From Anaerolineae bacterium (GTDB taxonomy: Bacteria > Chloroflexota > Anaerolineae > Aggregatilineales > Phototrophicaceae): a DNA stretch of 64,000 nt. Under the pieces are notes generated by a model. The model saw only the letters and a program-made list of their open reading frames with translations. It was not told the origin of the DNA and searched no databases. Below, one piece after another: positions 40,971-49,708 of the stretch; positions within the stretch are counted from its first letter, which is position 1; every line of letters starts with the position of its first letter. The translations under genes were made by a program, and so were the position numbers. The stretch spans positions 186,001-250,000 of the forward strand of contig JAFLCG010000009.1 in NCBI GenBank assembly GCA_017303635.1. Direction: 5' to 3'.

Positions 40971-41360
40971 TTACCCGGTTACGTCAATCCGCATCCATGT
41001 ATGACCAATTCGGAACAAAGCACCAAAGTCAATCGGTATAGTACCTTTCACCTTGGCATCCACATCATCAGTCTCGAGAAAACTGCCATTGGTGCTATCA
41101 CAGTCCTGCAACCACCAGCGACCATCCTCCCAGATCAGATAGGCGTGCTGTCGGGAGACAAAAGTGTCATTCCGAAGGCACATGTCGCTATCTTCACGGC
41201 GACCAATGCTGACTTTCCAGCATCCGTCCTCCTGCGCGCCATCTCCATTTTCAGCGCTATAGGTCAGGCGGAGGCCATCATCCACACCGCTCATAATGGT
41301 TACATCCAGCCGCAAGCTCACCGTGCCTGATACTCCCACTGTATCCACATTACATCCCAT
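40971..41360 (-). CDS. FHA domain protein
   Basis: 129 residues from ATG 41360. A TATAAT box (41359-41364, minus strand) overlaps that codon, so the true start may be GTG 41321 (116 residues), which leaves the domain intact. Nearly the whole protein is one FHA domain: LRLDVTIMSGVDDGLRLTY, the core VSIGRREDSDMCLRND, SRQHAYLIWEDG and DCDSTNGSFLE, with the GR, SxxH and NG residues that bind phospho-Thr. Co-transcribed upstream of the Clp-N/kinase fusion, whose phosphorylated form or product it may read. Confidence 0.88.
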   Translation of the reverse strand: MGCNVDTVGVSGTVSLRLDVTIMSGVDDGLRLTYSAENGDGAQEDGCWKVSIGRREDSDMCLRNDTFVSRQHAYLIWEDGRWWLQDCDSTNGSFLETDDVDAKVKGTIPIDFGALFRIGHTWMRIDVTG

Positions 41361-41405
41361 TATACTCGGCTTATGGCTTGCTGCTCAGCAGTTCGCGGAA
41401 AATTG

Positions 41406-41434
41406 CTTGCCAGCCTCGCAAATTTCTGGTAGTC
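41406..41434 (+). promoter_or_regulatory. Possible promoter of the SAM-riboswitch transcript
   Basis: TTGCCA (41406-41411, 5/6) and TAGTCT (41429-41434, 3/6) are separated by 17 bases, with a predicted start about 50 bases before the aptamer. The -10 match is weak. Confidence 0.4.
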
Positions 41435-41490
41435 TGTATCCACGCTCGGCAACATACAGTCGAGCCACTTAAAAACCAAATAGCGGTGTA

Positions 41491-41593
41491 ACTCTTATAG
41501 AGAGCGGTTGAGGGAACGGCCCTGCGAAACCGCGGCAACCCCCGGCAACGGGAAGGTGCCAATTCCGTCGGCATCAGGTCGGCAGATGAGAGT
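41491..41593 (+). promoter_or_regulatory. SAM-I (S-box) riboswitch aptamer
   Basis: Helix P1 is ACTCTTAT (41491-41498) with ATGAGAGT (41586-41593). Inside are the conserved segments AGAGCGGTTGAGGGAACGGCCC (P2 region with kink-turn), GAAACCGCGGCAACC and AAGGTGCCAATTCC, in the order and wording typical of SAM-I. With the terminator downstream (41632-41660) it should switch off the cystathionine gamma-synthase gene when S-adenosylmethionine is plentiful. Confidence 0.95.
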
Positions 41594-41631
41594 GAGCAGC
41601 AGCGGACTCTGTTTCCCTGCTGAATCAACTC

Positions 41632-41660
41632 AAAAGACTTCCCCTGCCGAAGTCTTTTTT
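41632..41660 (+). terminator. Terminator of the SAM-I riboswitch
   Basis: The 10-bp stem AAAAGACTTC/GAAGTCTTTT with loop CCCTGCC ends in TTTTTT. It is the expression platform of the aptamer 40 bases upstream. The intervening CAGCAG/CTGCTG hairpin and the TGAG/CTCA complementarity to P1 may take part in the antiterminated state. Confidence 0.9.
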
Positions 41661-41732
41661 GTTTGTCTGGCTCACCCGGATCGCACCACCGCTTTTGGTT
41701 GATCGTGATCTTTATTTCAAGGAGTGATTCGG

Positions 41733-42980
41733 GTGAAGCTGAATGAAGTCCCCACGCAAGCCACTGAAGTAAAAACCGATGTAAAGTTAGCAGAAGCAGC
41801 GCGCGGCAACAGCACACGGGCCGTTCATGGTGGAGCCAAACGCCGCAAAGCCTTCAATGCCCTAAATACGCCCATCGTCCAAACCGCAACCTATACTTTT
41901 GGCGACACCCAAGAACTCATTGATTACATGGAGCGCAAAACGTGGGGCGATGGTGAGGACCGCGAAGAATACGGTCGCTATGGCAACCCAACCGTCAGCG
42001 CTGTCGAACGTAAGCTGGCCGCGCTAGACTCGGGTGAAGATGCCGTGTTGTACGCTTCCGGTATGGCTGCGGTCACGTCGCTCTTGCTCTCCGTGCTGCC
42101 AACTGGCGCCCATATCATCATGACCGATGATTGTTATCGCCGTACCCGCCAATTCGCCCTGACTTTCCTCAAACGCCTGGGAATCGAAACCAGCGTAGTA
42201 CCGATGGGCGATTATGCAGCGATGGAAGCTGCCATCATTCCTAAGAAGACCCGCTTCCTCATATCGGAAAGTCCGACTAATCCCTACCTGCGGATCGCGG
42301 ATCTCCAGGCTATCGCTGACCTCGGCAAGCGTCACAAAGTATTGACCATGATCGACAGCACCTTTGCCACGCCGGTCAATCAGCGTCCGCTGGAATGGGG
42401 CATTGATTTTGTCATCCACAGCGCGACCAAGTATCTCTCCGGTCATAATGATCTACTGGCAGGAGTCGTCGTCGGCAAAGCGGATCGTATCAAGGCTTTG
42501 CGTGATGCACGTGGGGTCCTGGGAGCTATTGTTGATCCGCAGAATGCGTACCTCCTCGACCGGGGCATCAAAACGCTGGGTGTGCGGGTCGAGCAGCAGA
42601 ACCGCACAGCACTGGAAGTCGCTCGTTTCCTGGAGTCTCATCCGGCGATTGAGCGTGTCTGGTATCCGGGGCTTGAGTCGCACCCGGATCATGAAATCGC
42701 CTGTCAGCAAATGGGGGGATTCGGAGGCGTCGTCACCTTTGAGGTGCGGGGCGATCTTAAATCCACCAGCGAATTCATCGACCGGCTGAAGATCCCCTAT
42801 ATCGCGCCTAGCCTGGGTGGGGTCGAGAGCCTGATCGAGCAGCCCGCGTTGATGAGCTACTATGAGAAGACGACCGAAGAACGACTGGCACTTGGCATGA
42901 AGGACAACCTGGTTCGCTTTGCCATTGGCATTGAGGACACCACTGATATTCTGGATGACCTCGATCAGGCGTTGTGCTAG
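41733..42980 (+). CDS. metB: Cystathionine gamma-synthase-type PLP enzyme
   Basis: 415 residues from GTG 41733, with AAGGAG 8 bases upstream; a GTG at 41724 overlaps that site. Cys/Met-metabolism PLP family: TPIVQTATYTFGDTQELIDYME, YGRYGNPTVSAVERKLAALD, SGMAAVTSLL and the PLP lysine in VIHSATKYLSGHNDLLAGVVVG. The RYGNPT and EDREEYGRY form is closest to plant-like cystathionine gamma-synthases. Homocysteine formation from homoserine ester or phosphate and cysteine is inferred. O-acetylhomoserine sulfhydrylase or gamma-lyase activity cannot be excluded. The SAM-I riboswitch supports a methionine role, and the nearby thr genes share its precursor. Confidence 0.9.
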   Translation: MKLNEVPTQATEVKTDVKLAEAARGNSTRAVHGGAKRRKAFNALNTPIVQTATYTFGDTQELIDYMERKTWGDGEDREEYGRYGNPTVSAVERKLAALDSGEDAVLYASGMAAVTSLLLSVLPTGAHIIMTDDCYRRTRQFALTFLKRLGIETSVVPMGDYAAMEAAIIPKKTRFLISESPTNPYLRIADLQAIADLGKRHKVLTMIDSTFATPVNQRPLEWGIDFVIHSATKYLSGHNDLLAGVVVGKADRIKALRDARGVLGAIVDPQNAYLLDRGIKTLGVRVEQQNRTALEVARFLESHPAIERVWYPGLESHPDHEIACQQMGGFGGVVTFEVRGDLKSTSEFIDRLKIPYIAPSLGGVESLIEQPALMSYYEKTTEERLALGMKDNLVRFAIGIEDTTDILDDLDQALC

Positions 42981-42993
42981 GCGGCTAACGAGA

Positions 42994-43022
42994 GTTCAGT
43001 GTCGTCTCTGACGACACTGAAC
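42994..43022. terminator. Hairpin between convergent metB and thrC
   Basis: A perfect 13-bp stem GTTCAGTGTCGTC/GACGACACTGAAC with a 3-base loop lies in the 54-base gap between the two stop codons. No T-tract follows on either strand, but its position suggests it stops or stabilises both transcripts. Confidence 0.6.
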
Positions 43023-43034
43023 ATCGAGTTGGAC

Positions 43035-44339
43035 TTACTGCACAGGAGACTGCGCCTGTTCCAGAATACGACTGAGCGATTCAATCGTCGGCTCAGATTG
43101 ATAGAGCCGATTGGGATAGTTAGCAACAATCCCTTCCAACTTGCCGTTGTGATAATCGATAGTGGCTTCTGGGTCCTTGAGAACGTGACCCGTCAGGATA
43201 CCAACCACCGTCTCATGGGGCTTGATGACACCCTGCTTGACGAGTTTCTGCACCCCCGCCAGTGAACAAGCGGACGCGGGTTCACAACCGATCCCTGTCC
43301 GGTCAATGAGCGCCTTGGCATCCATAATTTCTTGGTCGTCGACCTGTTCAACCGTACCTTCAGTCCAGCGTAAGGCACGAACGGCTTTCTTAAAGTTAAC
43401 CGGGTTACCTATCTTGATCGCCGTTGCAACCGTCTCCGCATGGACAGGCTCGAAGTGCTCAAAGTGCGATTCATAACTGCGATATAGCGGGTTGGCCCCT
43501 TCCGCCTGAATGATGGCAATGCTCGGCAGCTTATCAATCAAACCAAGTGCATGCATTTCATAGAGCGCCTTACCAAAGGCAGAACTATTGCCCAAATTCC
43601 CGCCCGGGCAAACAATCCAGTCGGGGGCCTTCCAACGCAGTTGTTGCATAGCCTCAAACATAATGGACTTCTGCCCTTCCAACCGGAAGGGGTTGATCGA
43701 ATTCAGGATGTAGATGCCAAACTTCTCGCCTACTTCACGCACCAGTTGAATGTTGCGGTCAAAATCGGCATTGATCTGGATACCGATGGCACCGTAAGCG
43801 ATGGCCTGCGCCAGTTTACCAAGTGCGATCTGTTTGTTTTGGAAAAAGACAATCCCATTCAGCCCACCGAAGGCTGCGTAAGCTGCGAGCGAAGCAGAAG
43901 TATTGCCAGTCGAAGCACAGGCCACCCGTTTGATTCCTAGGGCGCGGGCATGAGTAACCCCGCCGGTCATGCCGCGATCTTTGAAGGAACCTGTTGGGTT
44001 TTCGCCTTCATGCTTGAGGTAGAGCTTGCCAACGCCTGCCCAGGCAGTCAAGGATGGTTGACTGTAAAGCGGTGTATTGCCTTCCGGTCGGCTGACGATC
44101 AATTCATCCGGCACATCCGGATAAACCATTTCCTTATAACGCCAGACTCCGCTGTTGTAGGGAGCATCAAGTGAACCGAGGCGTTTGTCAAAAAACTCCC
44201 GGCTAACGGTCTTCCGCAACCAGTCCATATCATGCTGGACATCGAGCAAACCGCCGCAGTGCTCACACGTATACATCATGCGGTCAACCGGGTAGTGTTG
44301 ACCACAATCCATGCATTGTAGTATGCTGTGCATTTTCAT
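43035..44339 (-). CDS. thrC: Threonine synthase
   Basis: 434 residues. PLP enzyme turning O-phosphohomoserine into threonine. The N-terminus has a zinc-ribbon-like set C9, C12, C25, C28 (CMDCG and CEHCGG), found in some threonine synthases. The PLP lysine lies in NPTGSFKDRGMTGG. The SNGNT-like ASTGNTSASLAAYAAFGG follows. A second Met 2 codons downstream could also be the start. It is divergent from thrB, 44 bases away, which makes its substrate. Confidence 0.95.
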   Translation of the reverse strand: MKMHSILQCMDCGQHYPVDRMMYTCEHCGGLLDVQHDMDWLRKTVSREFFDKRLGSLDAPYNSGVWRYKEMVYPDVPDELIVSRPEGNTPLYSQPSLTAWAGVGKLYLKHEGENPTGSFKDRGMTGGVTHARALGIKRVACASTGNTSASLAAYAAFGGLNGIVFFQNKQIALGKLAQAIAYGAIGIQINADFDRNIQLVREVGEKFGIYILNSINPFRLEGQKSIMFEAMQQLRWKAPDWIVCPGGNLGNSSAFGKALYEMHALGLIDKLPSIAIIQAEGANPLYRSYESHFEHFEPVHAETVATAIKIGNPVNFKKAVRALRWTEGTVEQVDDQEIMDAKALIDRTGIGCEPASACSLAGVQKLVKQGVIKPHETVVGILTGHVLKDPEATIDYHNGKLEGIVANYPNRLYQSEPTIESLSRILEQAQSPVQ

Positions 44340-44383
44340 GTCTCAGTGCGCGAGAATTGATCAAGCAAGGATAACAGGTTCAC

Positions 44384-45346
44384 ATGACCGTGACCAGAGC
44401 AGAGGCGTTTGCCCCGGCTACAGTAGCAAATCTGGGCGTTGGTTTTGATATTCTGGGGCTGGCCCTGTGCGAACCCGGTGACGTTGTGCGGGCTGAACTG
44501 CGCGATGAACCGGGTGCCGTGGTCATTCATATCGAGGGTGACGGCGGTAAACTCTCCAAGGCAGCAGACAAAAATACCGCCTCAGTCGCTGCAAACAGCC
44601 TGCTCAGGCAGTTGGGATCCACCGTTGGCGTCAACCTGACGATCTATAAGGATTTACCATTAGCGAGTGGGCTGGGCAGTAGTGCAGCCAGTGCAGTTGC
44701 TGCGGTAGTAGCGGTCAATGCGCTGCTCGGAGAACCGTTGAACACGCTCGAACTCCTCCCGGCAGCCCTGGATGGTGAGGCTTCAGTCAGCGGCTATCAC
44801 GCGGATAACGTCGGCCCCTGCCTGGTCGGGGGTATTTGCCTGGTCGCCGGGATCACAGCGGAAACGCTCTACCATCTACCCATTCCTTCTAACTTGCATC
44901 TGGCGCTTGTCACACCCGATGTAGCTGTCCCTACTGCCATGGCGCGAGCTGCCCTGCCCACCTCGATCCCTCTAAAAACGATGGTTAAACAAACGGGCGG
45001 TGTCGCCCGCCTGATGGACGCGCTTTATCGTGATGATCTGGAGGCACTGGCCGCTGCCATGGAGACAGATACGGTTGTTGAACCTGCCCGCGCCCACCTG
45101 ATGCCCATGCTCAGTGAAATGCGGATGGTTGCTCGGCGAGAAGGCGCATTAGGTTTGGTCATCAGTGGAGCCGGGCCAACACTGTGCAGCGTTTGCGGCG
45201 ATGCGATGACGGCTGAGCGGGTCGCAAAAACCATGCAGCATACCTATGAATCCGCCGGGATCGCAGCCGTTGGTCGCCATACCCAGGTCTCTCCGCGCGG
45301 GAGTTGGTTACTCTCTCCAGAAGAGATACGGGTAAGGACTGGATGA
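44384..45346 (+). CDS. thrB: Homoserine kinase
   Basis: 320 residues, GHMP family. Phosphorylates homoserine to O-phosphohomoserine. Motifs: AFAPATVANLGVGFDILGLAL (N-terminal substrate block), PLASGLGSSAASAVAAVVAVNALLG (ATP-binding GHMP loop) and LGLVISGAGPTLCSV near the C-terminus. Divergent partner of thrC. The product is also a possible substrate for a plant-like cystathionine gamma-synthase such as the one at 41.7 kb. Confidence 0.96.
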   Translation: MTVTRAEAFAPATVANLGVGFDILGLALCEPGDVVRAELRDEPGAVVIHIEGDGGKLSKAADKNTASVAANSLLRQLGSTVGVNLTIYKDLPLASGLGSSAASAVAAVVAVNALLGEPLNTLELLPAALDGEASVSGYHADNVGPCLVGGICLVAGITAETLYHLPIPSNLHLALVTPDVAVPTAMARAALPTSIPLKTMVKQTGGVARLMDALYRDDLEALAAAMETDTVVEPARAHLMPMLSEMRMVARREGALGLVISGAGPTLCSVCGDAMTAERVAKTMQHTYESAGIAAVGRHTQVSPRGSWLLSPEEIRVRTG

Positions 45347-45362
45347 ATGTTCCGTCTATTGA

Positions 45363-45438
45363 TTGACAGGTAGATGCAAACTGAGATATAGTAAATTTAG
45401 ATTGTTCTGAATATCACAAACAAAGTAAATATTCAGAA
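45363..45438 (+). promoter_or_regulatory. Promoter with inverted repeat before the polyprenyl synthase gene
   Basis: TTGACA (45363-45368, 6/6), an 18-base spacer and TATAGT (45387-45392, 5/6) form a good promoter. About 13 bases downstream a perfect 10-bp inverted repeat TTCTGAATAT/ATATTCAGAA (45405-45414 and 45429-45438, spacer 14) follows in unusually AT-rich sequence. It could be an operator or a hairpin at the start of the mRNA. Confidence 0.65.
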
Positions 45439-45466
45439 ACACCAAATAAGGTAGACAGGATGATGT

Positions 45467-46405
45467 ATGGGCATCAATGAAGCAATGCAACTGGTCGAGA
45501 AAGTCATGCATCAGGTAATTGAGACTGACGTGCCAGTGCTGCGCGAAGCCAGTGAACACATCCTGAGCGCAGGCGGCAAGCGCGTTCGCCCGCGCCTGAC
45601 TCTTCTGACCTATCTGGCTGCGGGTGGTCAATCACTCGATGCTATTGCGCCAGTAGCTGCAGCAGTCGAACTGGTACATACTGCCAGCGTCGTCCATGAT
45701 GATATTAATGATCATGGGGTACTACGTCGTGGGCGGCCTTCGGTCAACGCCATCTGGGGACGGACATTTGCCTTACTGACGGGTGACTATCTGTTCACCA
45801 AAGTCTATGAACTGATGGCGCCCCACAACGAACTCAATCCGATCATGGCAGAAGCAGCTGTTCGATTGGTTGAAGGGGAAACCCTACAGGCCGCCGCCGT
45901 GAAGAATAACAATTACACCCGGCAGGTCTACTATGACATTATCGCCCGCAAAACGGCCTCGCTGTTTGAAGCGGGCGCACATTTTGGGGCGCGGTTGGCG
46001 CACGCGGATGACACCATCATCAATGCGCTCAAGCTGTTCGGCTTCAACGTCGGCATGGCCTTCCAAATCATTGATGACATCCTCGACTTGACCGCTGATG
46101 ATTTAACGCTCGGCAAAACCTCCGGTATTGATCTGGATCAGGGGCGTGGTTATGCCGCTATCCACACTAACGGGAATAGCAATGGTGCCGTCGCAGTGGC
46201 AGAAGCTGTTACAGAAGTCGATCAAGACGACCCGATGAAGAAGATCAAGGCCAAGATCATGAATGGCGATGCAATTGCTGAAGGTCGCCGCCGCGCTCAT
46301 GAATTGGTCGACATGGCCATTGCCTGTTTAGACGTGCTGCCTCAATCTGCGGCTAGAGATGAACTGGCTGACCTGGCCTATATGGTTGTGAACCGCAGCT
46401 ACTAA
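45467..46405 (+). CDS. Trans-polyprenyl diphosphate synthase
   Basis: 312 residues. Isoprenyl diphosphate synthase with the first Asp-rich motif VVHDDINDHGVLRRGRP (D78, D79, D82) and the second FQIIDDILDLT. GGKRVRPRLTLLTYLAAGG binds the isopentenyl substrate. Overall it resembles HepS/IspB chain-length enzymes for quinone side chains. Residues about 232-252 (HTNGNSNGAVAVAEAVTEVDQD) are a small low-complexity insertion near the C-terminal region. Product chain length cannot be told by eye. Own promoter and own terminator, so monocistronic. Confidence 0.9.
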   Translation: MGINEAMQLVEKVMHQVIETDVPVLREASEHILSAGGKRVRPRLTLLTYLAAGGQSLDAIAPVAAAVELVHTASVVHDDINDHGVLRRGRPSVNAIWGRTFALLTGDYLFTKVYELMAPHNELNPIMAEAAVRLVEGETLQAAAVKNNNYTRQVYYDIIARKTASLFEAGAHFGARLAHADDTIINALKLFGFNVGMAFQIIDDILDLTADDLTLGKTSGIDLDQGRGYAAIHTNGNSNGAVAVAEAVTEVDQDDPMKKIKAKIMNGDAIAEGRRRAHELVDMAIACLDVLPQSAARDELADLAYMVVNRSY

Positions 46406-46435
46406 AGCTTCCAGTTTCAACAATCAATTTCCTTG

Positions 46436-46461
46436 AACCGGCGCTCATGTGCCGGTTTTTG
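46436..46461 (+). terminator. Intrinsic terminator
   Basis: Stem AACCGGC/GCCGGTT with an 8-base loop ends in TTTTTG. It closes the polyprenyl synthase transcript 50 bases before nnr. Confidence 0.8.
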
Positions 46462-46510
46462 TTTCACGCGTCATAATTCAAACATCAAATAGTAACAAGA
46501 GATCCTTGCT

Positions 46511-48136
46511 ATGGTTCCCATCTATAAGGTCAACCAAATCCGTCAACTAGAATCCGAGGCAAATGCCACTGGCATGAGCTATGCCACTATGATGGAGAAT
46601 GCTGGCAAGCTATTGGCACAGCGAATTCAGGCAACCCTGAGTCACAAGACCGATGGACGTGTCACCTTCCTGATCGGTGGTGGAAACAACGGTGGAGATG
46701 GATTGGTGGCCGCACGATTGGTAGCGAACACCGGTGCGACCGTCCGCTGTTACCTACTTAAAGCTCGCTCCGATGCAGATCCGCTGATCATAGCTGCCCG
46801 TACCGCCAACATTACAATTGCACTGGCAGAGCACGACCGAGATGGGCGGGTCTTACGCAATATGGTAGCCAGCGCAGATGTCATCGTTGATGCGCTATTC
46901 GGCATTGGAGTTCGGTTGCCACTAGAACCAGATGCAGCCCGCCTGTTGCGCCTGACCAATCAGGCGTTAAATCAAGACTCTCATCGGGAGTTCAATCCGC
47001 TCGGCTTAACCAACCCTGCCCTACCTCAACGCTCCCAAGTTACACAGCCCTATGTCATAGCCGTCGATTGTCCTTCCGGGCTGAATTGTGACACCGGTGA
47101 GATTGACCCTAACACACTGGCCGCCGATGAAACCGTGACCTTCATCGGGGCCAAGCCCGGCCTGCTGCAGTTCCCCGGTGCGGACAACGTGGGTCGCTTA
47201 CATATAGCGGACATCGGTCTCCCGCCCAACCTACCCACGCAAACAGCCACCACACCAACCCTGATTGATGCTGATTGGATACGCATGCGACTACCCTCCC
47301 GTCGTCTGGATGCTAACAAAGGTAGCTTCGGTAAAGTACTAATTGCCGCTGGTTCCGAACACTATATCGGCGCAGCGGGATTAGCCGGAAAAGCAGCAGC
47401 AGTTTCAGGATCAGGTTTGGTCACAGTCGCCAGCCAAAAGTTCGTCATTCAGGCCTTAGCCGGCAATTTACTGGAAATCACATGGATTCCTTTGGATGAG
47501 TCCCACATGTTCTCCCAGGAACTTAAGGGACGGGATGCGCTGTTGCTCGGACCTGGCTGGGGGCAGTCTACTGCAACCAGAACATTACTTATTGAAACGC
47601 TGAGCTATGTCAGAGAAAGTCAGCCTGCGTTGCCGGTCATACTCGATGCGGATGCCCTCAATTTGCTGGCTCAGAGTGTCAACTGGCCGCAACTGCTACC
47701 ACCGCATTGTATTCTTACCCCACATCCTGGTGAAATGGCCCGGCTGACAGGTCGCTCAATTAGCGATATCCAATCTAACCGTTGGGCGCTTGCGCAAGAG
47801 AAAGCTGCTGAATGGGGTTGCGTCATTCTGCTGAAAGGCGCACATACTGTTATCACTGCCTCAGATGGGCAACTGGCCGTGCTACCCTTCAAGAATCCGG
47901 TACTTGCGACAGCGGGTAGTGGCGACGTTCTTGCCGGGATCATGGTCAGCCTGCTAGGACAGGGCATGAGTCCCTTTGAATCTGCCGCTGCTGCCGGTTA
48001 TCTGCACGGGTTGACCGGGGAAACTATCGCTGCGAAGCTCCCAGGCAAACGCGGCAGTTCAGCGATGGATATACTGGCAGCGCTTCCAGAAAGCTTCTCG
48101 CAATTAGCAATTGGTCAGGCAGAAGCGCCCGAATAG
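46511..48136 (+). CDS. nnr: Bifunctional NAD(P)H-hydrate epimerase/dehydratase
   Basis: 541 residues, the usual two-domain fusion. The N-terminal YjeF_N epimerase (1-230) has MENAGKLLAQRI, FLIGGGNNGGDGLVAARLV and AVDCPSGLNCDTG. The C-terminal ribokinase-like dehydratase (about 255-530) has KGSFGKVLIAAGSEHYIGAAGLAGKAA, LTPHPGEMARLTG and ATAGSGDVLAGIMVSLLGQG. Repairs NADHX and NADPHX in the cytosol. A Gln/Asn-rich insert (ALNQDSHREFNPLGLTNPALPQ) interrupts the epimerase domain near residue 155. It overlaps the converging ABC permease gene by 22 bases. Confidence 0.96.
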   Translation: MVPIYKVNQIRQLESEANATGMSYATMMENAGKLLAQRIQATLSHKTDGRVTFLIGGGNNGGDGLVAARLVANTGATVRCYLLKARSDADPLIIAARTANITIALAEHDRDGRVLRNMVASADVIVDALFGIGVRLPLEPDAARLLRLTNQALNQDSHREFNPLGLTNPALPQRSQVTQPYVIAVDCPSGLNCDTGEIDPNTLAADETVTFIGAKPGLLQFPGADNVGRLHIADIGLPPNLPTQTATTPTLIDADWIRMRLPSRRLDANKGSFGKVLIAAGSEHYIGAAGLAGKAAAVSGSGLVTVASQKFVIQALAGNLLEITWIPLDESHMFSQELKGRDALLLGPGWGQSTATRTLLIETLSYVRESQPALPVILDADALNLLAQSVNWPQLLPPHCILTPHPGEMARLTGRSISDIQSNRWALAQEKAAEWGCVILLKGAHTVITASDGQLAVLPFKNPVLATAGSGDVLAGIMVSLLGQGMSPFESAAAAGYLHGLTGETIAAKLPGKRGSSAMDILAALPESFSQLAIGQAEAPE

Positions 48137-48900
48137 TGCTTGATCCCAAAACGCCAAAACCAACGCGAGAAGATCAACATAGCAGCAGCTAAAGCTAATC
48201 CCCCCAGCAGCATCGCCGGTGTCAAGCGACCTACAGCAGCTTCGGCAGGAATGGTCACCGCAAAAGCGACCGGGACGATGAAGGTTAATATTACACGTAA
48301 CCAAGCCGGGTAGATGCTCACCGGCCAACGTCCGGCTTCATACATGCTCTGAAAAATGACCAGAATGTTGTCAATTTTGACAAACCAAAAGGTAAAGGTA
48401 GCAAGCATCAACCAGAAGCTGTAGATGATGATCGCCCCAGCCAGCAACATCAATACGAACGAGACAGCTGTCCAGGGTGTTATAACCGTCCCCATACGAA
48501 CGCCTGCTACGATCAGTACCACTAGCCCCAACACAATATCCACTAACTTCCAGATTTGTACCTGCCGCACGCTAACTAAAACCTGGGCATCTTCTGGTTT
48601 AGTGAGCAGAAAGTCGAGTGTTCCTTGACGAACATCCTCCATCAGCTTTTGCATACTCGGCTGGATGACCAGGTTGATGAGTCCGCCGACAAGGAAGTAA
48701 ATCCCCACCACTGCCAGTAGCTCATCTGGTTTCCAACCGCCCAAATTATCAGCATGGCTAAAGATGATCGACAGGCCACCTAACGAAACTAGCAGGCCTA
48801 ATACAGTCTGAAAAACCTGAATAAAGAAATTCGCTCGATATTCCAGTTCGTTGAGCATCCCAACGCGGAAGAACAGACCAAATAAGCGCAAATACCGCAT
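48115..48900 (-). CDS. ABC-2 type permease, subunit 2
   Basis: 261 residues from ATG 48900. The longer frame would overlap the previous stop; this start is 4 bases past it. About six hydrophobic helices, with VFQTVLGLLVSLGGLSIIF, LGLVVLIVAGVRMG, AVSFVLMLLAGAIIIYSFWLMLATFTFW and VILTFIVPVAFAVTIPAEAAVG visible. The conserved internal VRQGTLDFLLTKPEDAQVLVS is typical of the COG3694 exporter subunit. Works with the two upstream genes as a three-part exporter. Substrate unknown. Its 3' end overlaps nnr on the opposite strand by 22 bases. Confidence 0.85.
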   Translation of the reverse strand: MRYLRLFGLFFRVGMLNELEYRANFFIQVFQTVLGLLVSLGGLSIIFSHADNLGGWKPDELLAVVGIYFLVGGLINLVIQPSMQKLMEDVRQGTLDFLLTKPEDAQVLVSVRQVQIWKLVDIVLGLVVLIVAGVRMGTVITPWTAVSFVLMLLAGAIIIYSFWLMLATFTFWFVKIDNILVIFQSMYEAGRWPVSIYPAWLRVILTFIVPVAFAVTIPAEAAVGRLTPAMLLGGLALAAAMLIFSRWFWRFGIKHYSGASA

Positions 48901-48904
48901 CGTC

Positions 48905-49708
48905 CTAGCCCCCCACCGCACCATATCGGCGCACGCCTTGAGTCCAGACCCAACGCAGCGCCAACCATGCTAAACCAATCCAGATGACCTGTGCGCTGAA
49001 GCCTTCCAGCGCAGCCTGTGGATTGAGGCGACCCAGGAACAATTCAACTGGAAATGAGAGCATCCAACGAAATGGCAGCAAATCAGCAATACGCCGAATA
49101 AAATCTGGCAGTAGTTCCAGCGGTGCCACTTGTCCAGCAAAAAAGAACATGCTGATGAAATAGAACTCGTTAATCGCCAACGTCCGGGTTGTCCAAAAAG
49201 CGGCGAGCGCAACCAACCAACCCACCAGGAACGCCAGCATAGCCGCTAGCAGAATGGCTGGCAAGAACAGCAGGACGGCCCACAGGCTGGTTTGTATTTC
49301 CGGCTGGAAAACAACCACCAAGAACAGCGTAGCGGGTACTACAACGATGAGCATGAGCACTTTGTAGGCAATGTTCTCAGACACATCCTGATGAATGGGG
49401 TGGATAGGACGCAGGAGCCGTCCGGACATAGTGCCATCGCGAATGAGATATTCCATCTCCCACATATGCCAGATCTGGGTCAGGTGCATCACCACCATCA
49501 GCACAATATAGTACGCGGCGAACCCACCCGGCGTGAAACCGCCGACCTGCCCCCCACTGGATTCGGCCACCGTGCGCCAGACAACCAGATAAATGACCGG
49601 TTCTAGCACTAGACCAATCATCCAGATCGCCAGCGCCACACGGTACTGACTTTGCACAATAAACGATGTTTTGATGCGCTGCTGATAGTAAGCGATCAAA
49701 GCCAGCAT
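48905..49708 (-). CDS. ABC-2 type permease, subunit 1
   Basis: 267 residues, COG4587-like exporter subunit. Six helices; the internal motif LIRDGTMSGRLLRPIHPIHQDV is the counterpart of DVRQGTLDFLLTKP in the partner. FYFISMFFFAGQVAPLELLPDFIRRIADLLPFRWMLSFPVELFLGR is characteristic. Its ATG follows the ATPase stop with no gap, so it is translationally coupled. Confidence 0.85.
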   Translation of the reverse strand: MLALIAYYQQRIKTSFIVQSQYRVALAIWMIGLVLEPVIYLVVWRTVAESSGGQVGGFTPGGFAAYYIVLMVVMHLTQIWHMWEMEYLIRDGTMSGRLLRPIHPIHQDVSENIAYKVLMLIVVVPATLFLVVVFQPEIQTSLWAVLLFLPAILLAAMLAFLVGWLVALAAFWTTRTLAINEFYFISMFFFAGQVAPLELLPDFIRRIADLLPFRWMLSFPVELFLGRLNPQAALEGFSAQVIWIGLAWLALRWVWTQGVRRYGAVGG

